Shown piece after piece: positions 32,686-43,451 of a DNA stretch of 64,000 nt. The position numbers and the translations under genes were made by a program. The notes below the pieces were generated by a model. It made no database searches and had not been told where the DNA came from. It saw only the letters and a program-made list of their open reading frames with translations. Origin of the DNA: Lactuca virosa (taxonomy: Eukaryota; Streptophyta; Magnoliopsida; Asterales; Asteraceae); contig CAKMRJ010005745.1 in the NCBI GenBank assembly GCA_928212115.1, forward strand, positions 213,806,447 to 213,870,446. The letters are read 5' to 3'. Numbering within the stretch: the first letter of the stretch is position 1; every line of letters begins with the position of its first letter.

Positions 32686-34423
32686 TGTAGCATCCCAAAA
32701 ATCAAGGCAAAGTTTCATTATTAATACCATTCTAAAATGCATAAATCACACAAAAAAATAGTTTCCAAACACCATAATCAAGAATCAGAGTATCCCAAAA
32801 TCATAAGTTACATAAAAATCCAGGATGATGTGCACAATCAAAGCTTTCTCCTTGCCCCTATCCTCAGAAGTACCTAAAACCATAAAATCAAACTGTAAGA
32901 CAAAACTTAGTTAGTTCCCCCCAAAGTACCCCACACAACCAAATAGATAACATCATGCATACACGAGTCTTCATCCTAACTGTACCGCCTTGCAAGGCCT
33001 ACAACCTATTTGGATCGCTCTCCGGGACTTCGGCCTGACTGGACTGCCTCGCCGGGCCTACAACCTATCCGGACCGCCCCGAGTATCTTGGCCTTCAGCC
33101 AGAAAAAATGATAACATGTTGACATATACAATAACAATCAAATACTAACAAGTACATGTAATCATACATATCTACCATTCTAACATATAACCAACAAATA
33201 TAGGTAATCATACAGATCTACCAGTCTAACATATATCCAGTATAACATCATCCTATATACCAAGGTACACAACCTAGTGGGTCGGCACTGGTGCCTTCGA
33301 CCCACAAGTATAATGAGCAAAACACACATCATAGTCTGAAGGATAGCTGAACTGATCACTGCTCCAAATACTGTCTCTATAGGTTACCTATATAACAATC
33401 AAGGACGCAGTCTCAATCTACAATTCAAATTACCCCAAATGACCTAAAGTCAAACTTGGTCAAAATAAACAGTCAATGGTCAATGGTCAAAAGTCAAAGA
33501 TCATCATACAGACCGAGTACGCCCTGCTTAGAATGTGGCTTGGCTTTTACATGGCAATACAGGGGTACACGCTGTATACCCATATGTATACGATGTGTAC
33601 TCACGTTGAAGCCAATAATCCCATTAAGTGCTTAATACAGAAAGGCAACATATCTAACTCTCATATCTAGTCTAAATAAGTGTCCTAAGTGATAAACTTC
33701 CAAACTTTATGCACTTGCATGGCTAATCAAGGCTCAAGAGTAAGCCTGAATCTCATCAAAACTTCTAAGGATCTGAAACTCATGTATGAATGGTTGGAAA
33801 TGGCCAAGATACCATTTTTATTACTTAATAGCCTCAAATGCTTTTGGAAATTCACTCAGCCTTGACTATTAGGAAATTTCCATTCGAGAAAGAGATGTAC
33901 GAATAAAGGAGCGAAGCTGACTCGACCGGACAGTAAAGGTCGTTTATGAATCGAGATAGGCACCGTGAAAGAAAGAACTTCGCTAGCTTACCCCACGTAT
34001 CAGTCCTAGTAAATACCTATGCTTTATAGAATAGGGCCAAAGTCTAGAGTCATTCATACTCAAAGGGAACAAAATAATGGGGCAAAATGGCATAACTTTA
34101 ACATCTAAGCTAGATCTATCAATGGAGGCATAAAGGTACAAAATTTATACCTTCTGGAGATGAATGAGGGTGAAGAACTTCTAGATCCAAGGTTGATTCA
34201 AGCTTCTAAGTACCACTACCACCTTCTTCTTTCTTCAAAGGCACCCAAAAACACACTTTTAAGCTTACAATGCACTAATATGGGGTTATGGTTTCAAGGG
34301 ATTCATTTGGAGGAATGGATACTGAGTATGGAAAGGGGTTATGAAGGTTAAGGTGCTTAAATAGGGCTCAAAACCCTGAATTTAGGGTTTGGACCCTGGC
34401 CAAGTACGCCCTGCGTACTCCTA
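32686..34423 (-). repeat. Element C 5' LTR, interrupted
   Basis: Homologous to 19582-21313 from TGTAGCATCCC onward. TATA is at 34355-34365, AAACCCTAAA at 34381-34390 and one palindrome at about 34402-34420. Element A enters after TCCTA, so the first about 150 bases of this LTR lie beyond the window. Confidence 0.9.
33860..34029. other. About 170-bp insert in the C 5' LTR, mitochondrial-like
   Basis: Absent from the 3' LTR, where the flanks are contiguous near 20770. Its composition and words such as GCGAAGCTGACTCGACCGG and CTTTATAGAATAGGGCC look like plant mitochondrial intergenic DNA to me. No duplication or terminal repeat is visible, which fits filler DNA captured at a break. Confidence 0.4.
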
Positions 34424-34733
34424 TGATTAGAACAAAGTTCTATCGGATCGATAGATTCTAAGCAGAAAACACAATTAAAGACGTAATGAAGAACACAGAA
34501 TGGTTTAACTGATGTCGAATGGTTAAACTTTAACACCTCAGAAGAGCTCGATTAAGAACTTCGACTGTAGAGGTGTTTAGGGTTACAAAGCAATAATAAC
34601 TATATTCACGTTAGTTTTTAAGGCATACATGCATGCACTATTTATAGCTAAACCCTACTCAATAATCACGGATGGACAGGCCCAATCCGGATATACAATA
34701 CTAAGCCCATGACGCAACATAAAATACCCAACA
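34424..34733 (-). repeat. Element A 3' LTR (310 bp)
   Basis: In element sense it runs TGTTGGGTAT...CTAATCA. It contains TGGGCC (34684-34679), AGGGTTT (34656-34650), TATA CTATAAATAG (34647-34638) and the RY motif CATGCATG (34635-34628), in that order. The right-hand partner is the fragment at 57265-57367. Confidence 0.88.
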
Positions 34734-34745
34734 ATCTCCCCCTTT
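34734..34745 (-). other. Element A polypurine tract
   Basis: AAAGGGGGAGAT on the minus strand, adjoining the LTR and matching the tract of B. Confidence 0.88.
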
Positions 34746-34765
34746 GCGTCAATGGAGCCGAAAGC

Positions 34766-37700
34766 TCAGTTCGGTTGAGCTATAGAAGACTTCTTGACAG
34801 TCTTGAACACCTTCGGTATGATGGCCAAAAGAGTATGACGAAAAGTGATATACCACCGAAGCATGTCCGTGAAGTTCTTCTTGTCTGCCTCAGAGTTCTG
34901 CTTACACCGATGGATGATACTAATTATGTGCTCTAAGCAGTCCGTTGAGAACAGATGCTTGTCAACAAGAGCGAAAAGAAATCTGTTGGCTTCGCCTCTT
35001 GTGAACATCACTGTGAGATGTTTAGAATCAATTTGACCCATCTTCATTTTATTCACATCTCCAGGTTTTGCAGTTGGCTTTACAGTGGGTTTCTTCTTCA
35101 AAACTTTAGCTATCTCCTGATCCATTGCAGCTACTTCATGGATATAGGAGGCCAACATCCTCTTTAGATGATCTAGGATCGGCTCATATTCTTTCGCATT
35201 GGTGAGCAGTATGTTAAACAACAAGATCCAATCATGAGGATTCAAGTTTGGAAGATCTGCCAGGGATATAATCGAAACCGAGTTTGCTGAACCTCGGGTT
35301 ATTTTGAAACTAACATTGATAAACTTCCCTACAGGCGAAGGTTTCAACACCTTGACAGTTATAATCTTCTGTGCACTCCATGTCAGGTACTGAGGCTGAC
35401 CGAACTTGAGATAAAAATCGATGAGTTCACGATCAACCTGAGGGTGAGGTGAGGGAACTTGAACAGTCGAATCAAAGCAATGAAAAGTAAATGCCTTTCG
35501 TGTTATAGGCATATCAAACTGTGAGTCCCTCGAATTCTCACAATCAAAAGAAGCTACAGGTTCCAGCCAGTACACGCTCGGAAACTCTATTGCTTCTTTG
35601 ATGAGCGTTTCTCTAGTCCAAAGAGGAAACAAGGCCTTTTTGCAATTTAAGGCATCTTGCTCTTCTTTGTTCTTTCGCTCCCTCTCTTCTGCTTCCTTCG
35701 CAACCCGAAGGGTTTCATCCAATTCCTTATCCCTTTTCTTTCGTTTCAGGGCTTCGGCAATTGTTTCCTCTTCATCACTATCATCAGTAAGTCCCTTCTT
35801 TTTATCTTGATTACCAGAACCCGAAGCTTCATTACCCTTCGGTTCGGTTTTGACAGTGACCTTCGGTTGAGTCGTTTGAACACCTTCTCCCCCTTGTTTT
35901 GGAGGTACGAATCTCTCCGAAACACCCTTCATTTCATGTAAGAGTGCAAGGGCAGGAAGAAGCTTGGAAGTCAGATGATTCCTGATGGTCAGAGTAAGTA
36001 TCGGATCATGAGCACTAAGAAGATTGGTTAGCATATTCGTTACATCACTAGCACAACTCCGGAATACAGCTCGCTCAGTCTTCAATAATGAAATCTCCCT
36101 TTCAGCTTGAGCCAATTGAACTTTCTGAACTTCAATAGTAGAGGCTTGTCGTGCAAGATCCTCCTTTAATGCACTCTCCTTCGCTAAATCAGCCTGGAGT
36201 GTTTCAAGGCGAGAATTCACTGAGCTAAGTAGAGAAGTGTTCTCAGCTTGAATGGAAGAACGAACATTCTCAAATTTAGCTTGCTCCTCTTGAAGTGACT
36301 TGGATAAAGAATCAACTGAAGCGTTCACTTTAGCTGCATTTGAATCAGCATGACCTTTGAGGGATTCGAGAAAAATCTGAGAACTGTGAACAAGTTCTGC
36401 AACTTCAGTAGTGGCCTTCTTGCAAGAAGAAGTGGAAGCTTCAACCGCCTTTGTTGATTTGTCTATAGCTCCAGTATATTGCTCAAAAGCGGTGTCCAGA
36501 AAAGCTTTGAGCACAACATCGTTATATGTTTTTGTAGAGGCAAGCAATTGATCAAGTTTCTCATCTAGACTCTGCACTTGTTGTCTGGTGACAGGAGCCT
36601 CTTCATCTTCGTCTGTTGGAAGCCGATAAGGACTGTAATAAGTCGAGTCAAACTCAACATTATCACCACCGAGAGTATCACCAGAATCGGTTGAGGGTGA
36701 GGGTGAAAGAGGTTTGGAAGTAACCGGAGGTTCGGTTTCAGTATTAGCCCCCGTATTAGATACGTTGACGTTTACTGGAGGTTCGGTTGTTGTGGTGGTG
36801 GGAGTAGTTGTGGTAGTTGCTTGTGAAAAGATAGGAGGTGGTAAAGGAGTTGTAGAGATTGGTATGGTACTAACTGGTGGTGGTGGTGGAATAGAAGTAA
36901 CCGAAACTGGAACAGTGGTTTTCGGTGGAGATGGAGGAGGTGTTGGAATCTTGTCATTAAGTGGTTCAGTTGGAGTTGGAGAACGAGGAGGTGTATTACC
37001 TCTCGGTGAACCATGATGCTGAACTTCCTCTTCTTCATCTGCCGATCGCTCCTCATCATTGTCTGAGCTTGAAGGAGAAGGACTTTTTGATTTCTTTGCC
37101 ATCTTTTTAACCTTCTTTGGAGCCGAAGAATCACCCTTTTCAGCCTTTCGCTTTTTAGACTTGGCAGCTTTAGACGAAGGACCTTCGGTTGTCACTTTCT
37201 TGGTATTTGCCCTTTTGCCTCGGTTGGCTGGCTTCTCCACAGCTTCTAAAGCAGCTTGCTGTTCAGGAGTCAGTTCTCTTGGTCCTTTAGGAGGAAGCTT
37301 TCGGTATTCGGCCATCACTTTACTTTCGGCTGACACACACCTGTACATCGTCTCAGGTATTGAACCATTGTGGGAGAACTTGGTGGCATCGGAGAAGATG
37401 ATCTTCTTCGTATGAAAAGTAGCCACAGAAGAGACCAATGCATCCTTCATGACTGGAATCTGCAAAGTATCAATGGCCCTGCGTGTGACGATGGTCCAGA
37501 AACGTCCACAAGAAATCTCAGAATGTCTCGTCGAAGTGTTGAGACTTTGTACCAATTGCGACCAAATGATCGACCCGTAATCGAGATTAATTCCATTGTA
37601 GAGACCATAGAGAATGGTCAGAAAACCCTTACTGGTACCATCTGACCCAGCAACCCTCTCCGCTAAACCCTTGTTGAGAAGAGTAAGCAATCCATTCCAT

Positions 37701-38140
37701 TGTGGCGGCAAACACGATTTCTTAATCTTCGTCACTGTGGTAAGAACATCAGTGTATCCCATCTCGTAAAGCATCGTAAACAGTTGGGTTGTAGTGACGA
37801 AATCGGGAGAGATAACAGAGGCATCGACGGCAAGCTGTAACAGGGAACAGAATCGCCCTTTCGAAATTGATGCCTTGTGCGAGAAGATTTGAAAGTAGAT
37901 CCTCTCCTTGTTCTTGTCATAGGTTGCAGTAGAATAGACTTGGGAAAGAAGAGACATTGGGACAGATTCCACTTGTGTGAGTGCGATAACCAGAGGAGAG
38001 TATTTGAGACATTCAACAACCTGGAGCATGTACGAATCATACAGAAAGGGGTTCAGTTGAATGATCATGTTCTGATTGGGTTTGATCACGAGCAATGAGG
38101 ACGAAGCAGTTTGATCTTGAACAGATGAGGAATCCGCCAT
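34766..38140 (-). CDS. Accessory ORF of element A (Sirevirus env-like position), 1,124 codons
   Basis: The ATG at 38140, in CAACAATGGCGG, opens an uninterrupted frame beginning MADSSSVQDQTASS; this is the first in-frame ATG. An N-terminal globular part (about 1-300) includes LPPQWNGLLTLLNKGLAERV and SCGRFWTIVTR. Basic clusters such as KKRKAEKGDSSAPKKVKK (about 325-360) look like nuclear signals. Acidic and proline/threonine-rich stretches follow (about 370-500). Then comes a long heptad-like region (about 520-700), a charged KRKKRDKELDE segment, and a C-terminal domain (about 830-1110) with YWLEPVASFDCENSRDSQFD and LPNLNPHDWILLFN. I see no signal peptide or membrane segment. The location matches the env-like ORF of Sireviruses; function unknown. 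B has a homologue. Confidence 0.85.
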   Translation of the reverse strand: MADSSSVQDQTASSSLLVIKPNQNMIIQLNPFLYDSYMLQVVECLKYSPLVIALTQVESVPMSLLSQVYSTATYDKNKERIYFQIFSHKASISKGRFCSLLQLAVDASVISPDFVTTTQLFTMLYEMGYTDVLTTVTKIKKSCLPPQWNGLLTLLNKGLAERVAGSDGTSKGFLTILYGLYNGINLDYGSIIWSQLVQSLNTSTRHSEISCGRFWTIVTRRAIDTLQIPVMKDALVSSVATFHTKKIIFSDATKFSHNGSIPETMYRCVSAESKVMAEYRKLPPKGPRELTPEQQAALEAVEKPANRGKRANTKKVTTEGPSSKAAKSKKRKAEKGDSSAPKKVKKMAKKSKSPSPSSSDNDEERSADEEEEVQHHGSPRGNTPPRSPTPTEPLNDKIPTPPPSPPKTTVPVSVTSIPPPPPVSTIPISTTPLPPPIFSQATTTTTPTTTTTEPPVNVNVSNTGANTETEPPVTSKPLSPSPSTDSGDTLGGDNVEFDSTYYSPYRLPTDEDEEAPVTRQQVQSLDEKLDQLLASTKTYNDVVLKAFLDTAFEQYTGAIDKSTKAVEASTSSCKKATTEVAELVHSSQIFLESLKGHADSNAAKVNASVDSLSKSLQEEQAKFENVRSSIQAENTSLLSSVNSRLETLQADLAKESALKEDLARQASTIEVQKVQLAQAEREISLLKTERAVFRSCASDVTNMLTNLLSAHDPILTLTIRNHLTSKLLPALALLHEMKGVSERFVPPKQGGEGVQTTQPKVTVKTEPKGNEASGSGNQDKKKGLTDDSDEEETIAEALKRKKRDKELDETLRVAKEAEERERKNKEEQDALNCKKALFPLWTRETLIKEAIEFPSVYWLEPVASFDCENSRDSQFDMPITRKAFTFHCFDSTVQVPSPHPQVDRELIDFYLKFGQPQYLTWSAQKIITVKVLKPSPVGKFINVSFKITRGSANSVSIISLADLPNLNPHDWILLFNILLTNAKEYEPILDHLKRMLASYIHEVAAMDQEIAKVLKKKPTVKPTAKPGDVNKMKMGQIDSKHLTVMFTRGEANRFLFALVDKHLFSTDCLEHIISIIHRCKQNSEADKKNFTDMLRWYITFRHTLLAIIPKVFKTVKKSSIAQPN

Positions 38141-38460
38141 TGTTGAGGTAAGGAAGAAGATGAACAGTTGCAAATCGCCTTGTGTATTTGAGAGAATTTG
38201 AAGAAGGTAAGAAGGTACAATTTGTGCGAGAAACCCTTTATATACCGTTGCCAGGAGAGAGAAAGAATCTTCGTGATGATGATACGATCACTGAAACGTC
38301 GCCTGAAAAAGCGCGATGTGACAGCTTGGTTTCCCCAGATAGACGTCAGCAAGCGTGGGTTTAGGAACCGTTCAAATTCACGCGCCCAAAATCTTATCCA
38401 CATATCGTCTTTTCAAATTCACCTTCGCTCCAGATGTGATAATAACCACTTTCGCGCCTA
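38141..38460 (-). promoter_or_regulatory. Internal promoter of the accessory ORF
   Basis: On the minus strand TATATAAAG (38244-38236) lies about 95 nt before the ATG, with a pyrimidine-rich stretch between as in plant 5' leaders. Farther upstream are GGCGCGAAA (38458-38450), matching the E2F consensus TTTCGCGCC, and other GCGC-containing words at about 38308 and 38380. Expected start of transcription is near 38210. Function is inferred from position and consensus. Confidence 0.55.
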
Positions 38461-39715
38461 AAAGAAACTTCAAACGAGCCATAAGAAACATCAACCAGAA
38501 TTTTGGAAAATCACAAAGTATTTTCGTGCAAGAGTGTGCCAAAAATTAAGAAATAAAGCAAAATGTGTATAGGATGTGAGTGATGTCTGTTAGAAGACAT
38601 AAAGCAGATGATTCCGGGCATGAATCTCTTCCTTCAAAGTCAAGAGAGACTTGAAGTGCTTGCGTGGTTTCCCGAGAAAATACGATCGAGTGCTTGTAAA
38701 GAAACACCGAAAGGCTTCTTTTAAATAATAGTCTAAGGGTGGCTTATCTTCAACCGAACATCGATTCTTAACATAAGACCGAACGTTGGATGAAGTACTT
38801 GTGAGACCGATATGGTCTGTTGAACAAGTAGGTTGGATATAATTTGTTGTGACTAAAGATGTTATAAAAATCTCAAAAACAAAAACAAACTGGATCTTGT
38901 TGGGAAGAAATGCCTTGGTGTTAGACAATTTCATAAAAACCACTCAAAAATAAAATGAGATTTCGTTAGGTAACAAGTAAGATCTTGAATATAAAGATTC
39001 ACCGTCAATTCATTGTTGGTGTTGGATTTTGGGTCTCACTTAGCACGTGGTGTACGTATCTAAGATCATAAACACAGATTTTATGCAACCATAAACCTCA
39101 GTGGTAAAAGCTGAGAGTCTCAAGGGTTACAGTGTTGAACCGAAAGTTGATGGAGAATGTAAAGGAGGTGGTTAAGGAACCGAAAGTACCTCTGCTATAT
39201 AAACGTGACAAAGCAGAAAACTCTTAACTCATTTGAGAAGAGTAAGGTAGCTCATGACATGAGTGGATTTACCAGCCTAATTGGGAAGAAACGATAGGTA
39301 TAAATCGATTCATTAAGGCCTTGCTCTTAGTCTTAGAGGCTTCGGTCGACATGCAGCAGCATGCTTCTAGGGACACTTAACTAGTTCATATTAAAAGAAT
39401 CATACCTGCCTTAGCTCCAAATTATGTTGCACTGAAGTACTTGAGACCTAGTAAAGAGAACAAGCAAACAAACAAACCACACAAACAAAACAAACAAAAA
39501 AAAAAAAAAAGAATAATTAAGAAACAAAATAATAAAAAAACTTTTGGAAAAATATTTTTGGATTTTTGAAATTTCTGAAAAATAATAAAAAAACAGAAAA
39601 ATAAACAAAAAGAAATTAGCACAAAACACTCTAAAAAAAACTCTTAAAATAGAGTAAGTAATAGACTTAAAAACGAGTGTACAAAATATACAGCCGAAAC
39701 CAAACCGTAAAAGAA
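38461..39715 (-). other. Element A spacer between RNase H and accessory gene
   Basis: No recognisable coding sequence. In element sense it includes a T-rich tract (39610-39480). A minus-strand frame at 38943-38590 shows no known motif and no homologue elsewhere in the window, so I leave it uncalled. Confidence 0.6.
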
Positions 39716-39910
39716 TGAAGCGAAATAAGCCGAGCGTTCGGTTCATTTCGGTTCCCTAAAATTCCGGAGCCGAAATAGACCGAGCGTTCGGTTCATTTCG
39801 GTTCCCGAAAATTATGGAGCCGAAATAGACCGAGCGTTCGGTTCATTTCGGTTCCCGAAAAATCCGGAACCGAAATAGACCGAGCGTTCGCTCTATTTCG
39901 CTTGTCTAAT
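39716..39910 (-). repeat. Four tandem 50-bp repeats able to form hairpins
   Basis: CGAGCGTTCG recurs exactly at 39731, 39781, 39831 and 39881. In element sense each unit has CCGAAATGAACCGA and TCGGTCTATTTCGG facing each other across ACGC, a 14-bp stem with two mismatches. The array lies directly after the RNase H end. Confidence 0.88.
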
Positions 39911-39912
39911 TT

Positions 39913-41966
39913 TCAGAGAGAGATTTGAGGATTCGGTACCGACTCTGCTTCCATCATTCCCAAACCTTGTAAAATTTTATTGAAGCTTGCTTCTGGTAAG
40001 GCTTTAGTGAATATGTCAGCCAGTTGATCAGAGGACCGAACGAAATGTACTTCCACGTTCCCATCTTCTACATGGTCCTTGATGAAATGGTATCTTAGTG
40101 CAATATGCTTTGTCTTTGAGTGTTGCACTGGATTGTGACATATTCTATCGCGCTTTCTGAGTCACAATAGAGAGGTATTTTCTTCATACTTAGTCCGTAG
40201 TCTCTTAGTTGGCTTTGTATCCATATCACTTGAGAGGTACAGGATGCTGCAGCTATGTACTCAGCTTCGGCTGTTGAAAGAGACACACAGGTTTGCTTCT
40301 TGGACTGCCAGCTAACAAGTTTACCGTCAAGGAATTGGCATCCACCAGTTGTGCTCTTTCGGTCCAGTCCACATCCTCCAAGATCGGCGTCAGAAAAGGC
40401 TTGAACAAAAAATCCAGATCTAGCAGGGTACCAAAGACCGAGAGAAGAGGTTCGCTTCAGATAACGGAAAATATTTTTCACTGCCACCATGTGAGGTTCT
40501 CTTGGATTTGCTTGAAACCTGGCGCAATAACAAACAAAAAACATAATGTCTGGTCTACTAGCCGTTAGATACATAAGAGACCCTATCATTTGACGATAGA
40601 GTGTTACGTCAACAACAGGTTTTTCCAAAGACGGTGTTAACTTTGTGCCAAACGCCATAGGAACCTTCACTTTCGAATCACCCGTCATACCGAACTTTGC
40701 CAGCAAGTTCTTCGTGTAGGCCTCCTGGTTGATAAAAATACCTTCTGGTCCCTGTCTTATATTCAAACCAAGGAAAAAATTAATCGGACCCATTGCGCTC
40801 ATTTCAAATTTAGTCTCCATCAACTTCCTGAATTCAGCCGTTAAGCTAGGATTCGTGGAGCCGAAGATGATGTCATCGACATAAATCTGAACTATCATTA
40901 GATGTTCGCCTTCTTTCTTTCGGAAGAAGGTTGGGTCAACCGAACCTTGCTTGAATTTTGACATTTTAAGAAAGCGAGTTAAAGTTTCATACCAGGCCCT
41001 CGGTGCTTGCTTCAGACCATATACAACTTTATCTAACACATAGCAGTGATCAGGGTATTTCTCGTTCACGAACCCAGGTGGTTGCTCAACATACACCGTT
41101 TCTTCTAGTTCTCCATTCAAGAAAGCACATTTCACATCCATTTGGAAAACTTCAAAGTTTTTATGAGCAGCATATGCCAGAAAGATTCTGACTGATTCCA
41201 ACCTTGCTACAGGAGCGAAGGTCTCCTCATAGTCTATCCCTTCTTCTTGGCAGTATCCCTTCACCACCAACCGAGCCTTATTGCGTATGACGTTGCCCTC
41301 TTTGTCCAACTTATTCCTGAAGACCCATTTTAAGCCGACCACTGAAGCATCCTTTGGAGTGGGAATCAGCCTCCAAACTCGATTACGTTCAAACTCATGG
41401 AGTTCATCTTGCATAGCTTGTACCCAATCAGCATGATCAAGTGCAACATTAACCGTCCTTGGTTCGACTTTGGAGACAAACGAATTAAACATACAGAATT
41501 CAACATTAGAGAATAATGCAGTTTGTTTCGCTTTCAATTGAGAACGTGTGAGAACTCGCTCAGATGATTCACCAATTATTTGTGCTTTGGGATGATCTTT
41601 AGTCCATTTCATTAGAGGAGGGTAATTAGGGTCATAGGCTGGATCCAACTCTGCATTTACTTCTTCTTCAAGTTCTGATTGATCACCTTCGTCATTTGTA
41701 TTCTCATTCTCCCCCTCAAATGGCGAAGCGTATCCCTTGTCAGGTTCAGAATTCTCCTCCTCTGTTGGAGTTGGATGCTCCCCCTCGACTGGACTTTTAT
41801 GGGTTGGGGAGTGAGTTGGATTCTCCCCCGACTGGACTATTGGTTGTTTTTGGTGTAGATGAACCCTCCCCCTTGAACGGTGAGCCGTTGTTTTGAGGGT
41901 CAGTTGAGGGTTGACCACCAGTCGGTTTAGGAGGTTCATTTTCCATTTCTTTTGCAGCTTCATCAA
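39913..41966 (-). pseudogene. pol: Element A reverse transcriptase and RNase H
   Basis: The region starts with a serine/glutamate-rich linker. RT follows with WVQAMQDELHEFERNRVW, GLKWVFRNK, FAPVARLESVRIFLA, FQMDVKCAFLNGELEE, GLKQAPRAWY and the intact catalytic IYVDDIIFGS. RNase H has FSDADLGGCGLDRKSTTG, STAEAEYIAAAS and YCDSESA. A single-base frameshift at about 40138 throws the last about 70 codons (HSKTKHIALRYHF...VRSSDQLADIFTKALP) into another frame. This is the best-preserved polymerase in the window, and a catalytically complete RT domain could still be encoded up to the shift. Confidence 0.88.
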
Positions 41967-42046
41967 TGATCTTTTTCAGATTGTCGATTTTGTTGTCTGC
42001 TGCTTTCGCCTCGAGTGTGCAGCCTTCTCTGGTTCATCAAATAGCC

Positions 42047-42958
42047 TTATGTACTCTTCAAACAGGTTGGAAATTGGAACCGAGACTTGTCCTGATTCAG
42101 GAAATATTTCCCCAAGGCACTTTCGCTTCTTTGGACTTTCTTCATGTAGTTGTCATCAAAGGTTACATAGTATGTCTCTTCAATACGTTTGGAGCGTTTG
42201 TTCAAAAATCTGTATGCCTTTGAAGTGAGTGAATAGCCAAGAAAAATTCCCTCATCAGCTTTGACGTCAAACTTGTTTCGGTTTTCTTTGGAATTGAAAA
42301 TGAAGCACCTTGAACCGAACACGTGGAAAAATTTAACGTTGGGCTTTCGATTGTTCAGAATCTCATACGGAGTGATGGAGAATCGTTTGTTGAGTAAGGA
42401 TCGGTTCTGAGTATAGCACGCGGTTGCAACTGCATCAGCCCAGAAGTATAGCGGAAGAGAAGCGAAGCTTAGCATGGTTCGGGCTGCCTCACATAAAGAA
42501 CGGTTTCGTCTTTCAACAATCCCATTCTGTTGTGGTGTATAGGGGGCCGAGAAGTTGTGAGTTATCCCCTTATCAGTCAGAAAATCCTCAAAATCTTTAT
42601 TCTTGAATTCAAGCCCATTGTCGCTTCTGATATTCGTCACCAGCTTTCGCAGCTGCACTTCCACTTGCTTGATAAACGTTTTCAACTTGGGAGTCGCGTC
42701 TGATTTCTGTTTAAGAAAGAAAACCCAGGTGAAGCGTGAAAAATCATCTACTATGACAAGAATGAACTTACTACCACCAAAGCTTTCGATAGCCGATGGT
42801 CCACATAAGTCAATATGCAGAAGTTCAAGAGCTTCAACAATCTTTGTATTGATACGTGTAGGATGGCTCTTTCTGCTTTGTTTGCCCATCTCACACGCTG
42901 CACATAGGTGTTCCTTATCAAACTTGAGAAGAGGAAGCCCCTCGAACATGATCACCAA
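42047..42958 (-). pseudogene. pol: Element A integrase
   Basis: A zinc-module end (HLCAACEMGKQSRKSHP) is followed by the catalytic core: LLHIDLCGPSAIESFGG (first Asp), NIRSDNGLEF (second Asp) and PQQNGIVERRNRSL (Glu). The C-terminal part has GIFLGYSLTSKAYRFLN and IEETYYVTFDD. The core triad is intact. The frame changes near 42060-42120 before RT, and near 42920 at the junction with the preceding domain. The protein inserts the cDNA into the host genome. Confidence 0.87.
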
Positions 42959-43451
42959 GCACCAACTTATTAATGTCTTTGAAGTTCAGGTGCGATAGGC
43001 GTCGATGCCACAACCAGCTTTCATTAGTGTTCGCCTTTGACAGCAGGCATATTGCTGGTTTTCCTTGAATTGGGTTGAGATTTAAATGATACATCTCTCC
43101 CTTGCGTTCAGACTTCAATAGAACTCTTTTGGATTGCTTCTCAATTATTTCTGATCCGTCATCATTGAATGAAACCTTCAAACCTGTTCCCACAACCAAT
43201 TGTGATACACTGCTGAGGTTGTGCTGCAACCCTTCCACATAAGCTACTTTTCAAATCGAGAAGTCTCTGTTGGTTATCATTCCATATCCCTTGATTGTGC
43301 CATAAGAGTTATTTCCGTACTTCACATCATTCACAATCCTTAAGGGACCGAAACTCCCTTAGCTCTTCCCTCCTTCATGTCATGTGACGCGAGCAGCCAC
43401 TGTCTATGTACCATTCGTCACTGAACTGCTCGTCACTAATAACCTGCAAAT
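42918..43451 (-). pseudogene. pol: Element A protease and GAG-pre-integrase region
   Basis: The protease active site reads WYIDSGCSRHMT near 43400, with a stop right after it. Downstream is the pre-integrase domain (GLQHNLSSVSQLVVGTGLKV, SWLWHRRLSHLNF). The protease frame follows a gag stop at 43454-43452 and a TTTGCAG|GT acceptor-like site at 43444. Confidence 0.8.

Larger units (their letters stand above)
19582..34423 (-). mobile_element. Element C: Ty3/gypsy gag-pol retrotransposon, 5' LTR cut by element A
   Basis: The minus-strand order is 5' LTR (34423 to 32686, incomplete), decayed primer site, leader, gag, protease, RT, RNase H, integrase, purine tract and 3' LTR (21313-19582). Integrase is split by element E. 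The left flank GAAGA (19577-19581) should be the duplication; its partner lies outside the window, because A and everything nested in it interrupt the 5' LTR. The coding region has many stops and frameshifts. Confidence 0.9.

Noticed and set aside
36714..37016. Glycine/valine-rich plus-strand frame
   Set aside because: Antisense shadow of the proline/threonine-rich segment of the accessory ORF.
34766..38140. Accessory ORF as a true envelope glycoprotein
   Set aside because: No signal peptide, transmembrane segment or obvious cysteine pattern. Kept only as env-like by position.
38173..38173. Longer start for the accessory ORF
   Set aside because: The codon there is TTG. The first ATG is at 38140 in a strong plant context just downstream of TATA.
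38590..38943. 117-codon minus-strand frame in the A spacer
   Set aside because: No recognisable domain, not present in B, and overlies the non-coding spacer. Noted in the spacer entry only.
39480..39640. A-rich tract as a possible LINE or SINE tail
   Set aside because: No target duplication, LINE coding sequence or Pol III promoter boxes nearby. It reads as low-complexity T-rich sequence of element A.
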